64,000 nucleotides of DNA, from contig JAVBNF010000002.1 in the NCBI GenBank assembly GCA_031551725.1, positions 1-64,000 of the forward strand, read 5' to 3'. Shown in pieces: positions 8,101-15,318 of the stretch; the stretch's first letter is position 1, and each line of letters opens with the position of its first letter. The notes under the pieces were generated by a model. That model saw nothing but the letters and a program-made list of their open reading frames with translations. It did not search any database and was not told the origin of the DNA. This stretch comes from JAVBNF01 sp031551725. Lineage in GTDB: Bacteria; Bacteroidota; Bacteroidia; Bacteroidales; P3. The position numbers and the translations under genes were made by a program.

Positions 8101-10526
8101 AATCACTTCTCGAAAATACAACTGCCTTCCCCTTATTAAATGAAGGAGCAGTGGCTTTCGCTGATTTGCAGAGAAGTGGAGTTTTGGATATTGTTGTTTC
8201 CGGACATTCTGCTTCGAAAATACAGGTGTTTTCCAACAATAAAAACGAAACTTTTACTATTAAATCCATTGACATCCCAAATATGAAACGCAGTGCAATT
8301 GCTGTTGGCGATGTTGATAACGACGGCTTGCTCGATATTGCTGTCGCCGGAGAGCGTTCTGCCGGAACTTCATCAGCATCCATGTTAATGGTCTATAAAA
8401 ACGGTGGGAATCTGAATTTTACCAATATATACAGTCTCCAAGAATATTGGCGGTCGGGAACCGTCGCTTTCGCAGATTATGATAACGACGGATTTCAGGA
8501 TTTGATTTATTCAGGTATTTCCGCTGCCAATCAGTATGAAGCAAAAGTGTTGCAAAATACAAAAACATCATCATTTACACAAGCATCCATTTTTAAAACC
8601 GCAAAAAATCCGAAAATTTATTTTTGTGATTATGATAAAGACAATCGTATTGATGCTTTCCAAGTCAATGAAACCGGCGGATTTTTATATCGAAATAAAA
8701 TAGATGCAGTCAATACAACTCCTCCAAAACCCACAGAATTACGATCGGTAATTGATACTTGCGGCATTACTCCCGATGGACGAACTCCTTGCAGCGTTGT
8801 GCATTTTTATTGGACAAAACAAAACGATGTATTGTCAGGAGTGAATGGAACAACATGTAATATTCGCATATCCGACAATCGGAATACCGTTAATTTGCGT
8901 GCTCCACAAGCCGAAATCCAAGTAATCGACAACGGTTATAAGCGTACGGTTTCACAAGGTGAAATTATTGGAAACACTTGGTCGTATGCCGCATGCCTAT
9001 TGGGAGGAACTTATTATTGGAATGTGCAGGCGATTGATGGAAGTATCGAAGGTAGTCCGTTTTCCGATATTGATTCTATTGTAATTCCCAATGTCTACGC
9101 CCAAGCAATGAACGACACCGTTATTTGTTCCGGCGATTCGCTTATGCTATATATGATTGCGGCACAAGAAACGCCCACGTGGTCGGACGGCACAAAAACA
9201 TGGGTGCAACCAACTCTCGCGGTATTGCCTAAGCCCGATACATCGTATTACTACGTAAGTGTTCCCGCTCTTTGCGGATTATACAAAGACACTGTCATGG
9301 TGTATGCAAAAAACTGCGATTTGCCGTTTGTGCAATATACGCTTTCGGGAAAAGATACACTGTGTTATTTGGAAACGAACACTATCACGCTCAGCGGCTC
9401 CGAAGAACAAACCTATTACCAACTCTATTTGAATGGCGATACGCTTGGTACGCAAGTTTTGGGCGATGGGAATCCGATTATATGGAGATATACGAAGCCC
9501 GGCGAATATACCGTTGAGGTCTATAGACATAAACGTTTTGAATTTCTGCAAACAAAATTAAAGGTGGTTGTTGATTCAATGCCAATGCTCATTCTGCCGG
9601 GAGATACTACCGTTTGCCAGTATCAAATAGTGAATGCACAGCCTTTCATCTACAATGGAAAATTAGATCCGGCGTTTAATCAATTGGCCTTTCGTGTTGA
9701 ACACGATACAACACTTACTGTTACGGCTTCAAATACCTGCGGTCAAGCCAAAGACAGCATTAAAATTATGACACTGCCTGCACCTTATTTTACCTTTGTC
9801 GGCGACACCGCAATTTGTAAAAACGACACCTTGTATTTGAGTATTAATTGTGATGATGCCGCGGCTACTGTTGTTTGGAATACCGGCGAAACAACAAAAA
9901 ATATTCAGAAGCGGATGACGACTTCGCAAAATTTTATTGCAACCACCTATTCGTCAACCAATCAATGCAGCTATACCGATACATTCTCCGTTAGAGTGGA
10001 AAGTATAACAGCACAGTTGGACTATCAGCCCGACCGCATTTATATTGAAGATCCTACCGTTCATTTTGTCGATAGTTCGCAGGGAGCTGTTAAGCACTCA
10101 TGGAAATTTAGCGACGGATATACTTCCTCTGCCGCATCGTTCGACCATACATTCGATTTGTCGTCGGATACCGTTTTAGTGCTTTTGAAAACAACTTCCG
10201 CGTTTGGCTGTACGGATTCTATTATACAATTATTGCTTGTCGAGTATGGTGTGCGTATTTATGCTCCAACTGCATTTACTCCGAATGGAGACGGATTAAA
10301 CGATGAATTTTATTTGATGATTCCCAATGTTGAAACCATTGAATGGTACGTATTTACACGCTGGGGCGAAAAAATATTTTCTGCCGATAACATTCAAGCG
10401 CGTTGGGATGGCTACTATTCCGGAAAACGCATGCCGCCGGGCGTTTATACGTGGAAAGCAAAATTTAAAGTAGAGAAAAACTCCGAGATTCATACTGCTA
10501 CCGGCTTTGTAACAATTGTTGAATAA
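2157..10526 (+). CDS. Giant T9SS-secreted multidomain adhesin-like protein
   Basis: 2789-residue secreted protein, GTG start, with a Sec signal peptide (basic MKTIR, then a leucine stretch, cleavage near GSAQ). Seven homologous units of about 255 residues begin near residues 27, 283, 540, 802, 1061, 1306 and 1560. Each opens with a motif like (E/N)DFE..W, contains AYIS.D.G..N.YD and .LYRDI.LP, and ends with a fibronectin-III-like segment. They resemble MAM/cleaved-adhesin (choice-of-anchor J) domains. Residues about 1815-2185 carry FG-GAP/VCBS-type calcium-site repeats (DFDNDGNID, DFNNDGFPD, DVDNDGLLD). Ig-like and PKD-like segments follow. The last 90 residues (APTAFTPNGDGLNDEF...) are a CHU_C/gliding-motility C-terminal domain, a type B T9SS signal. 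The role is probably surface adhesion or matrix binding; the ligand is unknown. The stop overlaps the prmC ATG. Confidence 0.9.
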   Translation: MKTIRICMYFLLLLLLTTKGSAQTVVFSEDFENPTSWSKWTTAQPSTNEWYISVLSKYAGRYAAYISNTSDNTNTYDASVRTVSHLYRDISLPDGHNHFVLKFYWKSNGSTSANLKVYAVETTVVPVSGVLPASAALGTFMLSENQWKYDSVILPAKANQNFRLVFTWDNDIAAANQPPVTIDNLTITASCAAPVSEYPYAKLIEATEIDLAWQAGGTESAWELAMNEVYKFNPNDVAPVAVADSHFRVLAPGYVQAYYVRAVCGNATYSSWAGPYIVPSPVPFFEDFEKENGWYISNKGSDNKWIIGSVAVKSGNASAYISKDDGSTNSYDVTDISGDYLYRDFFIKGGTQTVLNFDWRSMGTCPGATLNVYALSTDVDIENDFFSALSPANALESYSLQNTWQNATVNLPVYTVDTVIRLAFEWQVDIFGGAIAVNPPAAVDNIRLLRSPAPAPRAFTVYTQGIDAFKLKWSPFGSEQLWKIKYAQAVDFDPNTSGIFVSTTQPEVNITGVTTTAVYAFYVKTFNTTGDSNEWVGPYHNIENFANGISVDWEARNGCQLNRWELGTAAAYVDNSKTLYISSDDGVSNDYIQGQTSVVHFCKEIMLQAKQKAAKIEFDLNMQEECEKEFYLRIYLVDPNIKPRPGTSLRYYAGAQMIGEYSISNGYFITKTINLPDVLKDVSKRLVFSFEQRFSIWPVTTATVPPAINNIRILSDVLPIPQALTAFQTSPTSAFLEWEAGLNETSWTIAFAEGIQTAAVGSKISVNTQNRIISIDGTKNYTFWVSANDAAGNSLERYNGPFFLNETFELDAFNFSKLSLWKINNGCQTNQFYHSDVVHPLGGSGYSVYISNHDGNTYSYDSSAASRVYMSRDVMFPEGFQKVQLTFDVRIKGDCSSDYLAVYATDPDDYVFPGTWFLPDDKYLLKKISDPNGISGTIVIDIPKEFVGKKRLAFAWINGPGLAHGNPPAAIDNIRLTASNIVYPEHLTVYRERNTALNDGFIASWEKIKDAKYYVLSYGGNTVNVYGTDTVIRMNLTGLNPVFKIQTVYQTNTSDWSPAVKLIHDFETDVDAWKLINECGNRWVIGAKATATKAAYIAPYGKDTNDYLFPTSLAYLALPVSFPTHAASCQMIFDWRSLGDYCDYMKFFISDALPKAGVEINTSFTDIRYRFKDTWQTDTFNFDPSYIGKTAYLIFEWSNSFGTVKSPPIALDNIRFQASSCGAAPRAITPFHRGNNSVVLDWTNNGRDTAWDIFYGRKGDDISSFTTIHTKTKPAVFTITSGISYELYMQAYYQDGCKSELSQAVSLDENFDHASVRNWNFVNGTQPNQWFVGDVAGPANNPAAYISAHCGADYYSFGASQTYFYRDITIPNGYRKVKVSFEWKNKGSKDDYMQVALGYPSQMPVPGEYYPGVAIPDAATYFFGADCWTSASVDVPSFFYGKTARLVFSYKTVGLGVSSPAAIDSISFSVDNYPAPIAMSAFSKTDTSALLSWAAFGNEIRWKVKYAPRMFLPNETIGVDSITVTENMCAISLKTTGDYHYYVQADYGIGGWSTWAGPFEFKETFETASAAQWHAVNACETSQWVLGTAAGGDGKTAYISKDNGTTNTYDNTQKSIVYFYRDIYLPRGYQHAFMMFDWRSMGQTGDELQVYLQNINSVPVPGTEPSGKLLGIFSGSSQWKSQRVNFGMDASGPVHLLFVWKNKVSASAQQPPVAIDNIQFFLRCVPPNEITVDPTVTKDLVSVMTWQQGESETRWQVQYGPQGFNLGNGTIHNVSILTDTLKNLQQDGYYDTYIHSVCSEVSFSDTAGPYTFRAPAFIDISDKLSNPVSKLDGASALWMDYDNDNLLDVFISGYDTVMKKPRMFVYKNAVTGNLIAQNAEFMGFDTVLAYGTLNAVDFDNDGNIDILMTGSKTQSTAGAAAFLYKNNGDGTFLKSFIQLPAVWKSTVAVGDFNNDGFPDILIAGQTPNGTSITKLYKNKNGKSLLENTTAFPLLNEGAVAFADLQRSGVLDIVVSGHSASKIQVFSNNKNETFTIKSIDIPNMKRSAIAVGDVDNDGLLDIAVAGERSAGTSSASMLMVYKNGGNLNFTNIYSLQEYWRSGTVAFADYDNDGFQDLIYSGISAANQYEAKVLQNTKTSSFTQASIFKTAKNPKIYFCDYDKDNRIDAFQVNETGGFLYRNKIDAVNTTPPKPTELRSVIDTCGITPDGRTPCSVVHFYWTKQNDVLSGVNGTTCNIRISDNRNTVNLRAPQAEIQVIDNGYKRTVSQGEIIGNTWSYAACLLGGTYYWNVQAIDGSIEGSPFSDIDSIVIPNVYAQAMNDTVICSGDSLMLYMIAAQETPTWSDGTKTWVQPTLAVLPKPDTSYYYVSVPALCGLYKDTVMVYAKNCDLPFVQYTLSGKDTLCYLETNTITLSGSEEQTYYQLYLNGDTLGTQVLGDGNPIIWRYTKPGEYTVEVYRHKRFEFLQTKLKVVVDSMPMLILPGDTTVCQYQIVNAQPFIYNGKLDPAFNQLAFRVEHDTTLTVTASNTCGQAKDSIKIMTLPAPYFTFVGDTAICKNDTLYLSINCDDAAATVVWNTGETTKNIQKRMTTSQNFIATTYSSTNQCSYTDTFSVRVESITAQLDYQPDRIYIEDPTVHFVDSSQGAVKHSWKFSDGYTSSAASFDHTFDLSSDTVLVLLKTTSAFGCTDSIIQLLLVEYGVRIYAPTAFTPNGDGLNDEFYLMIPNVETIEWYVFTRWGEKIFSADNIQARWDGYYSGKRMPPGVYTWKAKFKVEKNSEIHTATGFVTIVE

Positions 10527-11461
10527 TGCGTATCAAATCCAATAAATTAAAAGATATTCGTCGTTTTTTTCTTTCGGAATTGAATACATTCTATTCTGAA
10601 AGGGAAATTGATAACTTCTTTTTTCTATGTTGCTACTCATTTTCCAATTTGGGAAAAACGCAAGTCCTTTCAAACCTTGAAAAAACCGTTAGCGAAAGCG
10701 TTTTGCTGAAATATAACTTTGCAGTAAAAGATTTAAAAAATCAAAAACCCATTCAATACATTTTACATACGGCACATTTCTTCGATTTGGAATTAGAAGT
10801 TGATGAAAACGTTTTGATTCCGCGTCCCGAAACGGAAGAACTCGTTGCTTGGATTTTGGAAGAAACCAAACCTCATTCAATGCTTGCCGATTTTTGTACC
10901 GGTAGCGGATGCATTGCGCTTGCGCTGAAAAAGCATCATCTTGAACTACAAATCCAAGCATTTGATATCTCAAAAGAAGCATTAAATATTGCCAAAAAAA
11001 ATGCGCAAAAATACAGTTTGGATGTTGATTTTGTTGAAAAAGATGTTTTGCAAACAGAATTATTTTCAGATGATAAATGGGACGTCATTGTAAGCAATCC
11101 GCCTTATGTCCGTAATTTGGAAAAACAGCAGATGCATGCCAATGTCCTCAATTACGAGCCGCATTTGGCGCTATTTGTTGATGATGAAAACCCGTTGATT
11201 TTCTACAAATCCATACTGAAAATTGCACAAAAATCATTAAATCCCAACGGTGTCATTTATTTTGAAATAAACGAAGCCTTGGCGCAAGAAACCATCGAAC
11301 TCGCAAATCAAATGGGGTTTCCAAATCACGAATTGCGCATCGACATGCAAAATAAAAACCGCATGTTGAAATTAACCAATGGGCAAACACGTGGGTTTGC
11401 CTCTACAATCCTCAACCCTCAATCCTCAACCCTCAACCCTCAACCCTCAACCCTTAAATGA
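10526..11461 (+). CDS. prmC: Peptide chain release factor N5-glutamine methyltransferase
   Basis: Methylates the GGQ glutamine of release factors RF1 and RF2 using S-adenosylmethionine. A helical N-terminal region (to about residue 90) precedes a Rossmann methyltransferase fold with FCTGSGCIALA (SAM binding) and the family signature NPPY. The ATG overlaps the stop of the preceding gene. At 311 residues it is slightly long: the tail after KMLKLTNGQ is built from repeats of NPQ(S/P)ST encoded by a tandem CAACCCT-type DNA repeat (11407-11456), and the original stop was probably lost. The stop overlaps truA. Confidence 0.94.
   Translation: MRIKSNKLKDIRRFFLSELNTFYSEREIDNFFFLCCYSFSNLGKTQVLSNLEKTVSESVLLKYNFAVKDLKNQKPIQYILHTAHFFDLELEVDENVLIPRPETEELVAWILEETKPHSMLADFCTGSGCIALALKKHHLELQIQAFDISKEALNIAKKNAQKYSLDVDFVEKDVLQTELFSDDKWDVIVSNPPYVRNLEKQQMHANVLNYEPHLALFVDDENPLIFYKSILKIAQKSLNPNGVIYFEINEALAQETIELANQMGFPNHELRIDMQNKNRMLKLTNGQTRGFASTILNPQSSTLNPQPSTLK
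11407..11456 (+). repeat. Tandem heptad repeat in the prmC 3' end
   Basis: About seven units of a 7-base repeat (AATCCTC/AACCCTC), read in frame as the tail of PrmC. The same repeat appears inside truA (11684-11710) and dnaX (16560-16592), always on the same strand. Confidence 0.85.
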
Positions 11462-12267
11462 GCCGCTATTTCGCACATATCGCCTACAACGGAAAACCCT
11501 TTCACGGCTGGCAGGAACAAGAAAATGCCATTACTGTGCAAGGTGAAATCCAGCGTGCACTATCGCTATTGCTGAAACAAAAAATCGAAATCGTTGGTGC
11601 CGGCCGTACCGATACCGGCGTTCATGCCCGTTCCTATTATTTCCATTTCGATTGGGTAAGGGCTCAAGATTTTGAGTCCCTGCAATCCTCAACCCTCAAC
11701 CCTCAACCCTTGCTCTACAAACTCAACAACTTCCTCTCACACGAAATCGTCATTTATGATATTTTTCCTGTGAAACCCGACGCTCACGCTCGTTTCTCTG
11801 CGCTTTCGCGAACATACAAATACTACATCAACTATCAAAAAAATCCGTTCCAACAAGATTTTGCTTGTTATTATTATGGAAAATTGGATTTGGATTTGAT
11901 GAATCAAGCTGCGCAAAAATTGTTTGATTATACCGATTTCACTTGCTTTTCCAAACTCCACTCGCAAACGAAAACCAACAACTGCAAAATCATGCAGGCC
12001 TTTTGGACAGAAGAAAACGGACAATACGTTTTCACCATTCAGGCCGATCGTTTCTTGCGCAACATGGTGCGTGCCATTGTCGGCACTTTATTTCAGGTGG
12101 GATTACACAAAATTTCTATTGAAGAATTTTGCCAAATCATCGAAAGTAAAAACCGCTGCAACGCCGGCACCTCCATGCCCGCCCATGCTTTATTTTTAGA
12201 AGAAGTGGAATACGACTGGACGCAATTATTAATTGTTAATGAGAAGGCAATACTCCGAAGAAGTTAG
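11458..12267 (+). CDS. truA: tRNA pseudouridine(38-40) synthase
   Basis: Forms pseudouridine at positions 38-40 in the tRNA anticodon arm. The catalytic aspartate motif is GAGRTDTGVHA, and the fold contains HGWQEQ near the N-terminus and RFLRNMVRAIVGTL later. The length of 269 residues is a little above the usual 245-260 because a heptad DNA repeat encodes a short insert (SSTLNPQP) around residue 80, probably in a surface loop. It overlaps the prmC stop by 4 bases and is likely co-transcribed. The extreme C-terminus (LLIVNEKAILRRS) runs into intergenic repeat-like sequence. Confidence 0.95.
   Translation: MSRYFAHIAYNGKPFHGWQEQENAITVQGEIQRALSLLLKQKIEIVGAGRTDTGVHARSYYFHFDWVRAQDFESLQSSTLNPQPLLYKLNNFLSHEIVIYDIFPVKPDAHARFSALSRTYKYYINYQKNPFQQDFACYYYGKLDLDLMNQAAQKLFDYTDFTCFSKLHSQTKTNNCKIMQAFWTEENGQYVFTIQADRFLRNMVRAIVGTLFQVGLHKISIEEFCQIIESKNRCNAGTSMPAHALFLEEVEYDWTQLLIVNEKAILRRS
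11684..11710 (+). repeat. Heptad repeat inside truA
   Basis: About four CAACCCT-type units embedded in frame in truA, from the same family as 11407-11456. Confidence 0.8.
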
Positions 12268-12316
12268 TTGGAAAAAAGAGCATCCTTCGGGTATCGGTGA
12301 AGGCTTTCGCTCCGAA

Positions 12317-12366
12317 GGAGCATAGCTACAATAACCCAGGACATTGTCCTGGGTTGATAATGCTCC
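12317..12366. repeat. Nested palindromic (REP-like) element
   Basis: GGAGCAT (12317-12323) pairs with ATGCTCC (12360-12366) and encloses a 23-base near-palindrome around AACCCAGGACA/TGTCCTGGGTT (12333-12355). A second hairpin, TTTTCGGC-GAA-GCCGAAAA, lies just downstream near 12389-12407. Together these fill the gap after truA and could end its transcript. No protein is encoded. Confidence 0.7.
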
Positions 12367-12435
12367 ACCACGCCCATAACCTGTGTTTTCGGCGAAGCCG
12401 AAAATGATTAATTTCATTATCTCAAAAATTATTTC

Positions 12436-12443
12436 TATCTTTG
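12436..12443 (+). promoter_or_regulatory. -7 box of the first FISUMP gene
   Basis: TATCTTTG, a perfect TAnnTTTG box, 282 bases before the ATG. It predicts a 5' leader of about 275 nt, almost the same as for the paralogous gene at 50875. Confidence 0.65.
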
Positions 12444-12491
12444 CACAAACAAAAACAATTTATATAGAAAAAACACTAATTAAACATAAAT

Positions 12492-12666
12492 AAAAAAAGC
12501 GTAAGCTTAAATTCTTGTAACGAAAACGGCCAAAATTTTCACAATCAAAGAATTCGTAAGCGATGCGCTCATGCTGTGTTCCGGCGTGAGTTGTGTCTTA
12601 TTTTGATTGTGGGTGCTTGGCCGTACCTCGTTGCAAATAAGAATTCAACTCGCGCCTTTTTATTTA
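12492..12666 (+). ncRNA. Structured leader RNA, copy 1
   Basis: Rod-like RNA in the 5' leader of the FISUMP gene. The basal helix pairs AATTC (12510-12514) with GAATT (12641-12645) and then TTGTAACGA (12515-12523) with TCGTTGCAA (12628-12636). Next come CGGCCAA (12527-12533) with TTGGCCG (12617-12623), and CACAATCAAA (12540-12549) with TTTGATTGTG (12602-12611). The apical hairpin is CTCATGC (12568-12574) with GCGTGAG (12584-12590). Copy 2 at 50676 has the same helices with compensatory changes, and the apical 48 bases (12557-12604) are identical. The element ends CGCGCCTTTTT, so it could be a leader that terminates or a separate RNA. I recognise no named family. Confidence 0.8.
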
Positions 12667-12724
12667 CATACAGCCCCTTCGGGGCTTGTTGGAAATGAAA
12701 TTAACAAACAAAATAAAACACAAC

Positions 12725-15022
12725 ATGAAAACAAATTTACAATTTCCGAATGCGGCCTGTACGGGTTACCCTTGCGGTTGCCCTGCCAATGAAAATGCGC
12801 CATCGCTTGCTGTACGGGCACCCCTTGCGGTTGCCCCTTTGAACGACAATGTACGGGCGTATTGCATACGCCCATCAAAAGGGCACCCGCAAGGGGTGCC
12901 CCTACGATTTGCCCAATGGATTTTTCTGCAATTCTGCATTTTTGCATTTCTGCCCATTTTCGCTCAAACGGTTGGCACAACCAAAACCTTCACCGATACT
13001 CGCGACGGACAAGAATACAAAGCCGTCTTCATGCCCGACGGACGCTGGTGGATGGCTGAAAATCTAAAATACCGCAAGGATTTGACAAATCCGGTGTTTT
13101 CGAATATGCCTGTCATTACCAATACACAAGCGAGTTTACAAGCACAGTATTACTGTCCCGGTTATGGTCCGCTTGTAGCGGGGGTTGGAGCTACACAAGC
13201 AGATCCGGTGGCTTGCGAATATTGGGGAGTACTGTATCCTTGGTGGGCGGCAATGATGATTCGGAACGATGGAAGCGCGCCTTATTATTCTGATTTAGCA
13301 GGATCGCAAGGCATTTGTCCGCAAGGCTGGCACTTACCCAGCGATAAAGAATGGGGATATTTGTTAGATTCTGTGGAACGGAGTTTTAATCCGGCTTACG
13401 CGCTTTTACATACGACAACGACAACCGCTTATTACGGAACAACTTCAACCAACAAAGCTGGTTCTTATCTGAAATCAAGCAGTGTGCAAGCCGGAAATTG
13501 TGAAGAATGCAATCCTAAATGGATTTCGGGCACTTCAACTGATAACTATGGTTTCAATGTAATCCCAACAGGCTATAGAACCTGGAATGGCGCTTCGTAT
13601 GTCGGCCGGGGAAGCGAAACCTATTTTTGGACATCCACCAAATCGACAACGGCTAATTATGCCATTTACAGAGGTTTCACGGCAGCAGAAGTCCGTGCAG
13701 GCCGCTGGGATGGATACGCTTCCTATGGGCTTTCTGTTCGTTGTGTAGAAGGAGGATATGCAAAGATAGAACTGACATTATGTCAAAGTAACGACGTGTA
13801 CGAGATAGCAGTGAAAAATTTTGTTAATTACACGAAATATGTTTTCAGCATTGATGATGTGGATCAAACTGAAAGTGTTGAGTCTTATCGCTTCTTTAAG
13901 TCTTCGGATCTTGGTAAAAGAATTAAGGTTAGAGGGTATACCACTGAAGGAGCTTGGAGTGCTGTTTCCGAAGAGTTAATTATTGGAGAAGCAATGGATA
14001 CAATTCCGAATGCACCTCGTTTAGCTGTGAACACAGGTTCTGCGACAGGGTACAATGTCGCAATAACTACGACGGCTACTGCTATTCCGGGATGTATTGT
14101 AAATTTTTTAACCACAGCTTCCAATGGAGCTATTTCAGCAGCAAATACTTTGACTTATGGAGGGACTCAATATACCGTTTATGCAGCCAGCGTGAATCTA
14201 TCTAATGGTTGTGTCAGTTCCGATCGGGGAATGTCGACGGTTATTCTCTACTCGGGGAATTATGTGCAACGAAATTTAATTCCGGGTACCTATCAAATGG
14301 AATGCTGGGGGGCCAAAGGAGGTAATAATGTCGGCGGATACTATGGTACGGGAGGGAATGGAGGTTACACTAAAGGCTTGCTCACTCTTTCAAATACAGA
14401 TACGGTTTACGTATATGTAGGAGCATTGGGGGTGAATGGCGTCACAGGAAATAATACATATACGTCTGCTATCTATAATGGTGGAGGGCAAGGACGTAGT
14501 TCTTGCGATTATGATGATGGTGGAGGAGCTGGAGGTGGAGCATCTGATATACGTTTGCTTCCGGGGGCATGGAATTTATCAAGTGGATTGAAGAGTAGAA
14601 TTATGGTTGCAGGTGGTGGTGGCGGCGGCGATATTGTGCAAGCGTATGCTGTTAGTGGTGCTCATGGAGGAGGATTGACAGGAGTTGGAAATGTACAGTA
14701 TTGGCCAAATGTTGTTGTAAGTGGAGCATCCGTTAATGGAACACAAACATCTGGTGCGAGTTTTGGAGGTGGTGGAATAGGCTGGTGTGGCAACGGCGGC
14801 GGCGGTGGCGGTTATTACGGCGGAAAAAGTAATGGTGGTGGTGGTGGTGGATCTGGTTTTATATCGGGTCATCTTGGATGTGATGCCATTACAAGTGAAA
14901 CAGATGGAACGCATACCGGCCAACCTAATCACTATAGTGGACTGGTCTTTACAAATACCACCATGTCGGCAGGTGTTCGTAATAGCTATGGGTCGGTTGT
15001 CATTGTCCGCACTGGAAATTAA
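12725..15022 (+). CDS. FISUMP-domain surface protein with Gly-rich C-terminal domain
   Basis: 765 residues if it starts at the ATG shared with the paralogue at 50875 (both read ACACAAC-ATGAAAACA); the frame is open further upstream. Residues about 85-342 are a FISUMP (Fibrobacter succinogenes major paralogous) domain, with TFTDTRDGQEYKAVFMPDGR, WWMAENL, ICPQGWHLPSDKEW and a closing LSVRCVEG. A linker follows, then a glycine-rich domain (about 510-765) with GGYTKGLL, AGGGGGG and GGGGGGYYGGK, like the Gly-rich region of ALK-type receptors. The hydrophobic signal segment (IFLQFCIFAFLPIFAQ) starts only near residue 65. The preceding 50 residues are translated palindromic repeats. It is probably exported; the function is unknown. 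Confidence 0.82.
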   Translation: MKTNLQFPNAACTGYPCGCPANENAPSLAVRAPLAVAPLNDNVRAYCIRPSKGHPQGVPLRFAQWIFLQFCIFAFLPIFAQTVGTTKTFTDTRDGQEYKAVFMPDGRWWMAENLKYRKDLTNPVFSNMPVITNTQASLQAQYYCPGYGPLVAGVGATQADPVACEYWGVLYPWWAAMMIRNDGSAPYYSDLAGSQGICPQGWHLPSDKEWGYLLDSVERSFNPAYALLHTTTTTAYYGTTSTNKAGSYLKSSSVQAGNCEECNPKWISGTSTDNYGFNVIPTGYRTWNGASYVGRGSETYFWTSTKSTTANYAIYRGFTAAEVRAGRWDGYASYGLSVRCVEGGYAKIELTLCQSNDVYEIAVKNFVNYTKYVFSIDDVDQTESVESYRFFKSSDLGKRIKVRGYTTEGAWSAVSEELIIGEAMDTIPNAPRLAVNTGSATGYNVAITTTATAIPGCIVNFLTTASNGAISAANTLTYGGTQYTVYAASVNLSNGCVSSDRGMSTVILYSGNYVQRNLIPGTYQMECWGAKGGNNVGGYYGTGGNGGYTKGLLTLSNTDTVYVYVGALGVNGVTGNNTYTSAIYNGGGQGRSSCDYDDGGGAGGGASDIRLLPGAWNLSSGLKSRIMVAGGGGGGDIVQAYAVSGAHGGGLTGVGNVQYWPNVVVSGASVNGTQTSGASFGGGGIGWCGNGGGGGGYYGGKSNGGGGGGSGFISGHLGCDAITSETDGTHTGQPNHYSGLVFTNTTMSAGVRNSYGSVVIVRTGN
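12763..12905. repeat. REP-like palindromes inside the FISUMP coding region
   Basis: At least three palindromic units follow one another: around 12816-12837 (GGGCACCCC...), 12855-12873 (GGGCGTAT/ATACGCCC) and 12881-12901 (GGGCACCC/GGGTGCCC); the first and last are inverted copies of one another. They sit between the start codon and the hydrophobic part of the signal peptide. Related palindromes lie between genes at 19521 and 32561. Confidence 0.8.
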
Positions 15023-15057
15023 AAAATATATTTTGCAAACAAGGTGTTTTTGGTTCA

Positions 15058-15092
15058 TCACGCCCGCGAATCTGCTGTTTGCGGGCGAAAAA
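15058..15092. repeat. Inverted repeat after the FISUMP gene
   Basis: CGCCCGC and GCGGGCG face each other across a loop of about 15 bases, about 40 bases after the stop. This may be a 3' hairpin of the transcript; no T run follows directly. Confidence 0.5.
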
Positions 15093-15165
15093 TTCAAGGA
15101 CAAACAGGTGGTTTGGTAAACCGCACGCGTTGCGGTGGACATTGTTGAAAGGGTTTGTTTTTCTT

Positions 15166-15193
15166 GTAGAGACGTTGCATGCAACGTCTCTAC
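15166..15193. repeat. 28-base perfect palindrome
   Basis: Each half reads GTAGAGACGTTGCA and its complement. It resembles dispersed palindromes known between genes in several phyla. It is non-coding and lies between the FISUMP gene and a terminator. Confidence 0.8.
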
Positions 15194-15200
15194 GTCATTG

Positions 15201-15226
15201 TCGCCGGTTTTAACCGGCGATTTTTT
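15201..15226 (+). terminator. Intrinsic terminator before dnaX
   Basis: TCGCCGGTT (15201-15209) pairs with AACCGGCGA (15212-15220), followed by six T. It probably ends the FISUMP transcript. Confidence 0.8.
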
Positions 15227-15302
15227 CATGCCTAAATTCTCTATTTTTGAAAAATTGTCTCTTCATTAACAATTAACCATTAATAATTAATAATTATTTT
15301 TG

Positions 15303-15310
15303 TATCTTTG
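15303..15310 (+). promoter_or_regulatory. dnaX -7 box
   Basis: TATCTTTG ends 8 bases before the dnaX ATG, predicting a very short or absent 5' leader. The sequence before it is AT-rich and resembles that before the gene at 21987. Confidence 0.7.
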
Positions 15311-15318
15311 CATCTGCT

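Noticed and set aside
14579..15229. Minus-strand open frame of 216 codons
   Set aside because: It is the antisense of the glycine-rich coding region, whose GGT/GGC codons give a stop-poor threonine/alanine-rich frame on the other strand.
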